Assembly: GCA_013330385.1 (NCBI GenBank)
Contig: DUIL01000155.1
Span: 1-7,206, forward strand
Direction: 5' to 3'
Length of the DNA: 7,206 bases
Origin: Candidatus Thalassarchaeaceae archaeon
GTDB taxonomy: Archaea > Thermoplasmatota > Poseidoniia > Poseidoniales > Thalassarchaeaceae
Shown piece by piece: positions 1 to 5,079 of this stretch (positions are counted from its first letter, which is position 1; each line of letters opens with the position of its first letter). The position numbers and the translations under genes were made by a program. Below the pieces are notes generated by a model. It saw nothing but the letters and a program-made list of their open reading frames with translations, made no database searches and had not been told where the DNA came from.

Positions 1-712
1 CATTAATCATTACAGGACAAGCTCGGACAATAATTTCAATTTCTTCAGGTGGTGGTTTGTATTGTAGCCCCGCTCTATACAGACCAAATTCCTCTTTCAC
101 CCGCTCAACTTCAGGTGTTGAAGGAATGTATCGATTGAGCCCCAATTCTCTTCTCACCATATCTCCGATTAGTACACCTAGTGCCTGTGCGGTTCCCCCG
201 GCGGCACGTATCGGCCCACAAAATTCGATAGAGAGAAACTCAGTTCCATCTTCATTGTTCAGTATTTTCACATCCCCAATTCCTTCTAAGGGTGCGACTA
301 GAACCGCCTCTGTAAGTACCGCTAGACCTACACGCAAACCAGTATCAATCGATTTCTTGACATCTGCAGTTAATGCATGCATCTTCTTTGCTACATCAAC
401 AGCAATTTGGATTGATGCGGTCTCCCTATCTACTCTAGCCAATAATTTACGAAGATCATCTTGTATTGCAAGAGGTTCTTGGTCAGGAGCCGGTTTGAGA
501 TAATCCTCCAGTAGTTTTTCAGTCCTACTAGCTAAATCAGCGGCTCGTGGAATTTCTACTGAATCCGAGAAGTCAAAACCCTTTGCTCGAGCTTCTCCAG
601 CGACCTTGTAAACTTCTTCAGTTCGCGTCTCTAACCATTCGTGGTAAGCATTCATTTCAGCAGTGAGCCGTTCCTCATCGACTACAACATTCACCGCTCT
701 CTCACTCGCCAT
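1..712 (-). CDS. polC: DNA polymerase D large subunit DP2, N-terminal part (gene runs off left edge)
   Basis: This is the N-terminal 237 residues of the catalytic large subunit of archaeal replicative polymerase PolD, which synthesises DNA in complex with the small exonuclease subunit DP1. I translated the reverse complement by hand. It is open from ATG at 712 to the window edge. The N-terminal segment is helical and charged, with a VYKVAGEARAKGFDFSD stretch (residues 35-51) and a VEIPRAADLA segment (52-61). The strongly conserved GPIRAAGGTAQAL motif (166-178) follows, then LGLNRYIPSTPEVERVKEE (190-208) and a PVMIN ending. This series is characteristic of DP2. Family members are usually over 1,000 residues, so about four fifths lies outside. 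The upstream frame is open to a stop and includes a possible GTG, but ATG 712 is the simplest start; GGGAG lies directly against it, too close for a classical Shine-Dalgarno. It is divergent from pyrE. No intein is visible in this part. Confidence 0.93.
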   Translation of the reverse strand, partial: MASERAVNVVVDEERLTAEMNAYHEWLETRTEEVYKVAGEARAKGFDFSDSVEIPRAADLASRTEKLLEDYLKPAPDQEPLAIQDDLRKLLARVDRETASIQIAVDVAKKMHALTADVKKSIDTGLRVGLAVLTEAVLVAPLEGIGDVKILNNEDGTEFLSIEFCGPIRAAGGTAQALGVLIGDMVRRELGLNRYIPSTPEVERVKEEFGLYRAGLQYKPPPEEIEIIVRACPVMIN

Positions 713-858
713 CTCCCATACGCTCCGCTGCTGAACATTCGACGACCGCACGAGACCGTCCAAGAACCTTCATACTCAAGCGGGTCAAAGACCCGCTAAT
801 CAATAACCAACAGTGCGAACCTTCATTCCACTCCTGTTAGCCCGCATTGAAGGGAGAC
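713..858. promoter_or_regulatory. Divergent spacer between polC and pyrE
   Basis: Both start codons face away from this 146-bp non-coding stretch, so it must contain the promoters of the polymerase gene (minus) and the pyrimidine cluster (plus). I see no strong TATA box in either direction. AT-rich CTAATCAATAACC near 795-808 is the only weak candidate. The outstanding element is a perfect inverted repeat, listed separately. Confidence 0.5.
779..797. repeat. Perfect 8-bp inverted repeat, operator or hairpin candidate
   Basis: AGCGGGTC (779-786), AAA (787-789) and GACCCGCT (790-797) form a flawless palindrome with a 3-nt centre, about 66 bp from each of the two divergent start codons. As DNA it is shaped like a binding site for a dimeric regulator. 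As RNA it would be a GC-rich hairpin with a tight loop. There is no following T-run on either strand, so a terminator role is unlikely. The palindrome is seen directly; the function is inferred. Confidence 0.55.
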
Positions 859-1443
859 ATGTCTACTACAGTTGAAGAAGCCCGCGACCGGCTCATAGAT
901 TGTGTACGAGACCTAGCTTACCTGCACTCTCCTGACGAGTTGTTCACACTTGCAAGTGGACGTCAAAGCCCTCATTTCTTTGACATGAAACCAGTCATGA
1001 TGGATCCAGAAGGTGCCCATCTAATCGGTGTCTTACTTCATTCAAAAATAGAAAATTTAGGGAATATCGATGCGGTTGGTGGTTTAGAGTTGGGCGCAGT
1101 CCCCCTAGCTGGTATTGCCATCGCAAAGGCACCCAGAGGCTCTAATTTACGCGGATTCATGGTTCGGAAAGAGGCGAAAGGAAGGGGTGGGAGGAAAACA
1201 GGCAACCCACCTGGAATCGAAGGCTCAACGCTAAATGAAGGGGACCGAGTGGTGCTTTTGGAAGATGTAACTACCACTGGTGGCTCTGCATTGAAGGCCG
1301 CCAATCGATTGACTGCTATTGGCTGTGAAGTAGTTGCCTGTATCACAATTCTTGATAGAGAGGAAGGTGGGTTAGATGCATTTGATGCTGCAGGAGTCAC
1401 ACTTCTCCCACTAATTCTGCGCTCTGATGTTACGGGTGAATGA
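859..1443 (+). CDS. pyrE: Orotate phosphoribosyltransferase
   Basis: This cytoplasmic enzyme of de novo pyrimidine synthesis joins orotate and PRPP to give orotidine 5'-monophosphate and pyrophosphate. The 194-residue product has the normal family size. The type I phosphoribosyltransferase PRPP motif VVLLEDVTTTGGSA is at residues 131-144, with E135/D136 as the acidic pair. An early FTLASGRQSPHFFDMKPVM block matches the substrate-binding region. The mobile catalytic loop begins FMVRKEAKG (100-108). The usual loop reads RKExKxHG; here the basic R103, K104 and K107 are present but the His position is R109, followed by a Gly/Arg-rich insert. I chose ATG 859 because GGGAG lies 2 nt upstream; an in-frame TTG at 847 would add four residues. 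It is first of a cluster with csaA (zero gap) and the cyclophilin gene. Confidence 0.93.
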   Translation: MSTTVEEARDRLIDCVRDLAYLHSPDELFTLASGRQSPHFFDMKPVMMDPEGAHLIGVLLHSKIENLGNIDAVGGLELGAVPLAGIAIAKAPRGSNLRGFMVRKEAKGRGGRKTGNPPGIEGSTLNEGDRVVLLEDVTTTGGSALKAANRLTAIGCEVVACITILDREEGGLDAFDAAGVTLLPLILRSDVTGE

Positions 1444-1839
1444 ATGAGTCAACATATCATCGACTCTAGCGAACCATATCATCCAGAGAAACTGGAGAGA
1501 AAGGAATATGTCGGTGCAGCAGCATATTTCGAATTGGATTTGCGAACGGGAATTGTCCTAAAAGTTGAAGAATTTCCCGAGATGCGAAAGCCATCTTACA
1601 AAATCGAAGTTGATTTTGGCCCAGTAATTGGTAGGTTGTGGAGTTCTGCCCAGATTACCAATTATTCTAGAGCGGATTTAGTCGGTCGTACTGTAGTCGG
1701 AGCCATTAATCTCGGTGACAAAACTCTCCCGACAGGTTTCATATCACAATTCCTCGTTTTAGGTGCACTTGATTCCGACGGCACAGTGAGGCTTCTAGAA
1801 CTACCAGAAGGGGTGCAACCCGGTTCAATGGTTGCATAA
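1444..1839 (+). CDS. csaA: CsaA-type tRNA-binding / chaperone OB-fold protein
   Basis: This 131-residue protein belongs to the small CsaA/Trbp111-like family, which carries a single tRNA-binding OB-fold and acts as a homodimer. Bacterial CsaA binds preproteins and has been linked to secretion; related domains bind tRNA. The N-terminal ~24 residues are a polar extension. The OB-fold follows: YFELDLRTGIVLKVEEFPEM (28-47), the family hallmark KPSYKIEVDFG (49-59), the RLWSSAQITNYS core (64-75), and the LGDKTLPTGFISQFLVLGA segment (90-108). The C-terminal PEGVQPGSMVA completes the dimer interface region typical of CsaA. The ATG follows the pyrE stop codon directly, so translational coupling is likely. 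The family call is secure; whether it serves secretion, tRNA or another role in this archaeon cannot be told from sequence. Confidence 0.9.
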   Translation: MSQHIIDSSEPYHPEKLERKEYVGAAAYFELDLRTGIVLKVEEFPEMRKPSYKIEVDFGPVIGRLWSSAQITNYSRADLVGRTVVGAINLGDKTLPTGFISQFLVLGALDSDGTVRLLELPEGVQPGSMVA

Positions 1840-1884
1840 ACTTGCAAGCATATGCTCTTGTGCTTGTGGCAGTCCCCCAGTGAT

Positions 1885-2433
1885 ATGACACCCTATTCAA
1901 AGGATGACAAGGAGAGTTGGTGGGATGAAAACTCGAATGAAGAACCGGAGCGGACTGATGTCAAGATGACAACTAGTGCCGGAGAGATAGTAATTGGACT
2001 GTATACGAAGGACTGTCCTGAGACGGCTGGAAACTTCCTCAAGCTCGTTGATGAGGGATTCTACAACGGCCTCCATTTTCACAGAGTCATCAAGGATTTC
2101 ATGATTCAAGGCGGCTGCCCTCATTCTCGAGATCCCCAGAATGGTAGGGCCGGAACGGGAGGCCCGGGTTGGAAAATCCCTTGCGAGCGTTCAGCCTTGG
2201 CTAAGCAACACAACAAACCCGGGCTTTTCTCAATGGCCAATGCCGGACCTAATACAGGTGGTTCGCAATTTTTCCTCACCACCGTCCCTACTCCTTGGCT
2301 AGATGGCAATCATGCCGTATTTGGTGAGGTCATTGAGGGTATGGAATATGTGTACAAGATAGAAAATTGCGACACGAAGCCAGGCGACCGTCCATATGAC
2401 CCTCAGAAGATAATAAAAATAGAGAGAATTTGA
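1885..2433 (+). CDS. ppiA: Cyclophilin-type peptidyl-prolyl cis-trans isomerase
   Basis: This enzyme catalyses cis-trans isomerisation of Xaa-Pro bonds during protein folding. There is no convincing signal peptide, so it is probably cytoplasmic. Counting from ATG 1885 (182 aa), the active-site block FHRVIKDFMIQGG contains R67, F72 and Q75, equivalent to R55, F60 and Q63 of human cyclophilin A. NTGGSQFFLTT and WLDGNHAVFG follow; W138 and H143 match W121 and H126. All key catalytic and cyclosporin-site positions are therefore kept. A short acidic, Trp-containing leader (roughly 28 residues) precedes the domain. An alternative ATG at 1852 would add MLLCLWQSPSD; neither start has a good Shine-Dalgarno, and I prefer 1885 because the extra residues look unlike the rest. 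It is last in the pyrE-csaA cluster, 45 nt after csaA (12 nt with the longer start). The symbol is by function only. Confidence 0.9.
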   Translation: MTPYSKDDKESWWDENSNEEPERTDVKMTTSAGEIVIGLYTKDCPETAGNFLKLVDEGFYNGLHFHRVIKDFMIQGGCPHSRDPQNGRAGTGGPGWKIPCERSALAKQHNKPGLFSMANAGPNTGGSQFFLTTVPTPWLDGNHAVFGEVIEGMEYVYKIENCDTKPGDRPYDPQKIIKIERI

Positions 2434-2529
2434 AGCTCAATCTTCAACACGATTCTATAATGAAATCAATATACGGCGCACTGCTCCTCAAGTAAGAAGT
2501 TTTATTATTAAGTAATTAACCCCCCAATC
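2434..2529 (+). promoter_or_regulatory. Promoter of the fumarase gene, probably giving a leaderless mRNA
   Basis: The 96-bp spacer holds an AT-rich box TTTTATTATT at 2500-2509, preceded by the purine-rich BRE-like AAGAAG. The box centre is about 26 nt before the fumarase ATG at 2530. This is the usual archaeal distance from TATA to transcription start, so the mRNA would start at or very near the ATG. There is no Shine-Dalgarno: the bases before the ATG are CCCCCCAATC. Leaderless expression fits both facts. Confidence 0.6.
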
Positions 2530-4131
2530 ATGGTCAAACATCGTGCCGGCGATCGCCGCATCATCAGCATCAGTATACCCGAAGAACTAGCAAAGAAGTT
2601 GGATAGGAGGGTAGGTAAGGGCAAAGCGGAGGGGCGTTCTGCAACTATATCCAAAATGATTCAAAATGGTCTTGAATCCAGCACCACACCACATCATCTA
2701 GAGGCCCCCTCAACTCTTCGTTCAGCAAACGCTGAAAGTGGTGCTGTAAGAATTGAAACTGATTCAATGGGGGAACTTGAAGTCCCTTCTGATAGGTATT
2801 ATGGTTGTCAAACTGCACGTTCCCTAATCAACTTCGATATTGGAAATGACACAATGCCTTCTTCGATAATTCGTGCTTTTGGAATACTCAAGCAAGCATC
2901 ATCAGAAACTAATGTCGAATTAGGACAATTAGACCCCCAGATTGGAGCACTGATTCATTCCGCTTGTGACGAAGTCATTTCAGGATCTTTGAATGATCAT
3001 TTTCCTTTGAGAATATGGCAAACCGGTTCTGGGACACAAACAAACATGAACTCGAACGAGGTAATAGCCAACCGCTCGATTGAGATGGCTGGAGGAGAGT
3101 TGGGAAGTAAATCTCCCGTTCACCCTAATGATCATGTTAACAGAGGCCAATCTAGCAACGATACATTCCCTACAGCTATGCATATAGCGGCAGCCGAAGA
3201 AGTACATCACCGCCTTCTACCGTCTGTACGACTATTGCACGGTGCACTTGCAGAAAAGGTCAATGAATTTGAGGGGATAGTCAAAATTGGACGCACTCAT
3301 TTGATGGATGCAGTCCCTCTCACTCTAGATCAGGAATTCAGTGGCTACGTCTCCATGTTAGATGCCGATATTCGTCGCATAGAGGCAGCATATGATGACC
3401 TTCTCGAATTAGCATTGGGTGGAACTGCAGTAGGAACAGGTCTCAATACTCACTATGAATTTTCAGAAAAGGTTGCAGAACGCATCGCAACAAAGACAGG
3501 CCTTCCCTTTATTTCAGCGGAGAATAAATTTGCTCAACTTGCGGCCCATGATGCGATAGTAGCAGCGTCTGGTGCTTTGAATACGCTTGCTGCAAGCCTA
3601 ATGAAAATAGCCAATGACATACGTTGGATGGGCTCAGGGCCGCGTTGTGGATTTGGGGAATTGTCGCTACCAGCCAATGAACCTGGATCAAGTATCATGC
3701 CAGGAAAGGTGAATCCAACACAAGCAGAGGCTATGACCATGGTATGTTGCCAAGTAATTGGAAACCACACTGCAATTACTATAGGAGGCAGTCAAGGTAA
3801 TTTTGAACTAAATGTGTACAAACCTATGATGATACACAATCTTCTACACAGCATAGAATTAATTTCCGATAGCTGTAAATCATTTACAGAAAAATGTGTA
3901 GTGGGATTGAGAGCCAATGAAGATACAATACAATCTCATTTAGAGAACAGCCTGATGCTTGTTACAGCACTAAATAATCACATTGGATATGATAATGCAG
4001 CAAAAATAGCAAAACATGCACACACGAATGGATTGACACTTCGCGAATCTTCACTAAAGCTAGGCCTTCTGACAAATGATCAATTTGACCAATGGGTCAG
4101 ACCGTCTGAAATGATTGGACCTAAGAATTGA
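2530..4131 (+). CDS. fumC: Class II fumarate hydratase with N-terminal ribbon-helix-helix domain
   Basis: This is an iron-independent fumarase interconverting fumarate and L-malate in the citric acid cycle; the family works as a homotetramer. The C-terminal ~460 residues (from about 73) are a complete FumC. They carry GSGTQTNMNSNEV (from 166), SSNDTFP (from 208), GRTHLMDA with catalytic H257 (254-261), and the signature GSSIMPGKVNP (386-396), where S387 matches the catalytic serine and K393/N395 the substrate binders. Before it lie about 52 residues that do not belong to fumarase: RRIISISIPEELAKKLDRR then GRSATISKMIQNGLE. This is the strand-helix-helix pattern of CopG/Arc-type ribbon-helix-helix DNA-binding proteins. 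A polar linker (52-72) joins them. The frame is continuous, with no start codon better than ATG 2530. Internal ATGs at M43 and M80 exist but lack ribosome sites. Argininosuccinate lyase or aspartase is less likely given the GSGTQTNMN motif and high FumC resemblance. Confidence 0.92.
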   Translation: MVKHRAGDRRIISISIPEELAKKLDRRVGKGKAEGRSATISKMIQNGLESSTTPHHLEAPSTLRSANAESGAVRIETDSMGELEVPSDRYYGCQTARSLINFDIGNDTMPSSIIRAFGILKQASSETNVELGQLDPQIGALIHSACDEVISGSLNDHFPLRIWQTGSGTQTNMNSNEVIANRSIEMAGGELGSKSPVHPNDHVNRGQSSNDTFPTAMHIAAAEEVHHRLLPSVRLLHGALAEKVNEFEGIVKIGRTHLMDAVPLTLDQEFSGYVSMLDADIRRIEAAYDDLLELALGGTAVGTGLNTHYEFSEKVAERIATKTGLPFISAENKFAQLAAHDAIVAASGALNTLAASLMKIANDIRWMGSGPRCGFGELSLPANEPGSSIMPGKVNPTQAEAMTMVCCQVIGNHTAITIGGSQGNFELNVYKPMMIHNLLHSIELISDSCKSFTEKCVVGLRANEDTIQSHLENSLMLVTALNNHIGYDNAAKIAKHAHTNGLTLRESSLKLGLLTNDQFDQWVRPSEMIGPKN

Positions 4132-4201
4132 ATTCTAATAATTAGTAATGAAAACAATTCAAGCAGAGAGAAATCATCCGCAATGATTGATAACGGGTTG
4201 T
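4132..4201. other. AT-rich convergent spacer after the fumarase gene
   Basis: This short non-coding stretch lies between the fumarase stop and the proposed 3' end of the minus-strand RNA. It contains two weak inverted repeats: GAATTG (4125-4130) with CAATTC (4155-4160), and AATCAT (4172-4177) with ATGATT (4183-4188) around a 5-nt loop. Either could help end the fumarase transcript, but neither is followed by a strong T-run on the plus strand. No gene is visible. Confidence 0.4.
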
Positions 4202-4228
4202 AAAAGGGCTCAGCCGTACTAACGGTAC
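4202..4228 (-). terminator. Possible terminator of the minus-strand RNA
   Basis: On the minus strand a hairpin CCGT-TAGT-ACGG (4225-4214) and a mini-hairpin GGC-TGA-GCC (4215-4207) lead into CUUUUA, with four U at 4205-4202. GTAC at 4225-4228 and 4216-4219 offers an alternative pairing. Archaeal termination depends mainly on U-runs, so this short tract is only a modest signal. It is well placed, facing the end of the convergent fumarase gene. Confidence 0.35.
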
Positions 4229-4240
4229 AAGGTGGGAGCA

Positions 4241-4291
4241 GCAGGGGGTTCTGCACATGGGGGAGCATCCCCCCCTGCTAACTCCGCAGGG
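4241..4291 (-). other. Competing GC-rich stems in the 3' domain of the candidate RNA
   Basis: GCAGGGGG (4241-4248) can pair with CCCCCTGC (4271-4278). The same CCCTGC (4273-4278) can instead pair with GCAGGG (4286-4291) across a 7-nt loop. GGGGG (4259-4263) can pair with CCCCC (4269-4273) over a 5-nt loop. These helices share bases and cannot all form at once. They are written here as plus-strand DNA; the RNA would carry the complements. Confidence 0.5.
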
Positions 4292-4304
4292 TCCGGTTCT
4301 TTCC

Positions 4305-4318
4305 CTGCCCGAAGGCAG
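4305..4318 (-). other. UUCG tetraloop hairpin, 3' domain
   Basis: Read on the minus strand, CTGCC (4318-4314), TTCG (4313-4310) and GGCAG (4309-4305) form a 5-bp stem closed by C-G around UUCG. It is preceded by six A residues. On the plus strand the loop would be CGAA, which has no special stability, so the hairpin supports minus-strand transcription. Confidence 0.6.
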
Positions 4319-4374
4319 TTTTTTCCCCGGGTAGACTCCTCAGGAACAACTAGTGCCCCTTCGTCGCGTTCCGC

Positions 4375-4407
4375 TTCCTTCCCCTTTCTTTCGTCCAGTT
4401 CTCTCCA
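4375..4407 (-). repeat. 33-nt repeat, copy A
   Basis: Plus-strand TTCCTTCCCCTTTC at the left end continues through TTTCGTCCAGTTCTCTCCA. This copy is identical over all 33 nt to copy C, 388 bp away, and differs from copy B at two C/T positions. Read on minus it starts TGGAGAGAACTGGACG and runs into AAAG/GGGG/GGAA purine blocks. Confidence 0.8.
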
Positions 4408-4460
4408 CTTCACTCATCTTCTTCTCTAGGGGAATTTCTTCACCCTTTCGCGTTCACCAT

Positions 4461-4493
4461 TTCTTTCCCCTTTCTTTCGTCCAGTTCTTTCCA
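4461..4493 (-). repeat. 33-nt repeat, copy B
   Basis: This copy is identical to copy A except for two C-to-T changes on the plus strand, and shares an uninterrupted 24-nt core with it. It starts 86 bp after copy A. Because 86 is not a multiple of three, the two copies are in different reading frames. Confidence 0.8.
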
Positions 4494-4552
4494 TGGTCCG
4501 ATACAGCTTCCTCCACGGATCTCTCCGCTCTTGTTCACTCGTGTACCTTCTC

Positions 4553-4610
4553 CGCTTCCTTCCCGTTCTTCCCCTTCCTTGCGTCAGGTTCCCGTCGGTC
4601 TCTCCACTTT
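4553..4610 (-). repeat. Degenerate copy of the same repeat
   Basis: CGCTTCCTTCCCGTTCTTCC (from 4554) followed by CCTTCCTTGCGTCAGGTTC and TCTCTCCACTT resembles the other copies, including the flanking CCGCTTCCTTCCC seen before copy A. It has extra bases between GTTC and TCTCTCCA. It is a diverged member rather than an independent low-complexity tract. Confidence 0.45.
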
Positions 4611-4762
4611 GTTGTCCACGCCGCTTCTAGGTTTGTTCTCCTCCCCTTTCCACGCGTATCTCATCGGGATAGTTCCTCTGCCTCGGTTTTGGTTTTCCCC
4701 GTTGCCGGTTCGGTTTCGCTTTTCCTCAGCTTCCTCCTCCGTTTCCTCCAGTTTCCTTCCCC

Positions 4763-4795
4763 TTCCTTCCCCTTTCTTTCGTCCAGTTCTCTCCA
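4763..4795 (-). repeat. 33-nt repeat, copy C, with duplicated tail
   Basis: All 33 nt match copy A. The tail GTTCTCTCCA is immediately duplicated at 4796-4805, so the minus strand reads GGAGAGAACTGGAGAGAACT. Just to the left lies another CCTTCC duplication (4756-4770). Local slippage-type expansion is therefore visible around this copy. Confidence 0.8.
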
Positions 4796-4894
4796 GTTCT
4801 CTCCACTATTGTCCTCTTCGGTTCTCCCGTCGTCTTCCCGCCCACATGGCGTTCCGACTCTTCCCCGATCTTCTTCCGAATCTCGGGTTCCGCC

Positions 4895-4952
4895 GCCGCT
4901 CATTCGCGGCTCGGTTTCTGTGGCCCGCGGGTTGCGCCGAAGCGCCCCCACA
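4895..4952 (-). other. Compact hairpin cluster, 5' domain of candidate RNA
   Basis: TGTGG (4919-4923) pairs with CCACA (4948-4952), enclosing GCGC-CGAA-GCGC (4934-4945), which on the minus strand is a C(UUCG)G hairpin extended by GGG/CCC pairs with a 2-nt bulge. Next to it GCCGC (4895-4899) pairs with GCGGC (4906-4910) over a 6-nt loop. Further on, CCCGA (4864-4868) can pair with TCGGG (4883-4887). This density of perfect GC-rich stems contrasts with the purine-rich centre. Confidence 0.55.
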
Positions 4953-4994
4953 CCACTCCAGAGAAGCGGCAACTTTGGTCTGAGCGGCGGGAGG

Positions 4995-5008
4995 TGATAA
5001 ACCTTTCG
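4995..5008 (-). promoter_or_regulatory. BRE/TATA-like archaeal promoter for the candidate RNA
   Basis: On the minus strand CGAAA (5008-5004) is followed by GG and TTTATCA (5001-4995). A purine-rich BRE abutting an AT-rich box is the archaeal core-promoter layout bound by TFB and TBP. The usual spacing of about 25 nt puts the start near 4972-4976, just before the hairpin cluster. It lies downstream of the propeller stop codon and points away from it, so it does not serve that gene. Confidence 0.55.
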
Positions 5009-5059
5009 CCAAATGAGGCACTGTGGACCGGAAATAGGGGTCTGTAGATGTTAATTTCT

Positions 5060-5075
5060 AGTGCAGCCAGGCACT
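5060..5075 (-). terminator. Small hairpin after the propeller gene, weak terminator candidate
   Basis: AGTGC (5060-5064) and GCACT (5071-5075) flank a 6-nt loop, 4 nt past the propeller stop codon. No clear U-run follows (AGAAATTAAC on minus), so termination here is uncertain. Confidence 0.25.
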
Positions 5076-5079
5076 GCTT

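Larger units (their letters stand above)
4202..4975 (-). ncRNA. Candidate long structured purine-rich non-coding RNA, family unknown
   Basis: This roughly 770-nt stretch lacks a believable protein gene but has the marks of an RNA gene on the minus strand. A BRE/TATA-like promoter (4995-5008) predicts a start near 4972-4976. The 5' domain folds into several GC-rich hairpins, including GCGC-UUCG-GCGC (4934-4945). The 3' domain has CUGCC-UUCG-GGCAG (4305-4318) and further stems, ending in a small hairpin plus UUUU at 4202-4205. Both UUCG loops are closed by C-G, the exceptionally stable form, only when read on the minus strand. The central ~500 nt are dominated by G and A with three good copies of a 33-nt repeat, each in a different frame. 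It is visibly richer in GC than the flanking genes. I looked for RNase P and SRP RNA hallmarks and did not find them. The ends are approximate, and transcription is inferred. Confidence 0.5.

Noticed and set aside
57..503. Plus-strand open frame of 148 codons over the left edge
   Set aside because: It is the antisense shadow of the polymerase D large-subunit gene, whose conserved motifs are clear on the minus strand.
4231..4330. Possible SRP (7S) RNA on the plus strand because of GGGAGCAGCAGG
   Set aside because: The S-domain helix 8 pattern needs a GGAA-type loop just before this element and the paired strand around it. These are missing, and the UUCG loops favour the opposite strand.
4375..4805. 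CRISPR array, because of repeated ~33-nt units
   Set aside because: Spacing is irregular (86 and 302 bp between good copies), intervening sequence shares the same composition bias and partial repeats, and no cas genes are present.
4202..4975. RNase P RNA on the minus strand, suggested by an ACAGAAACCGAGCC segment near 4905-4920
   Set aside because: The invariant GAGGAAAGTCC core block is not found, and the ACAGAA-like segment is at the 5' end, whereas in RNase P RNA it belongs near the 3' end.
4353..4997. Long open frames on both strands in the GC-rich stretch, including a Ser/Phe/Pro-rich plus-strand frame of about 214 codons and an Arg/Glu/Lys-rich minus-strand frame of about 103 codons
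   Set aside because: The amino-acid content is just what low-complexity C/T or G/A DNA gives in any frame, no domain is recognisable, the frames break often, and the internal 33-nt repeats fall in different frames. A short peptide product cannot be wholly excluded.
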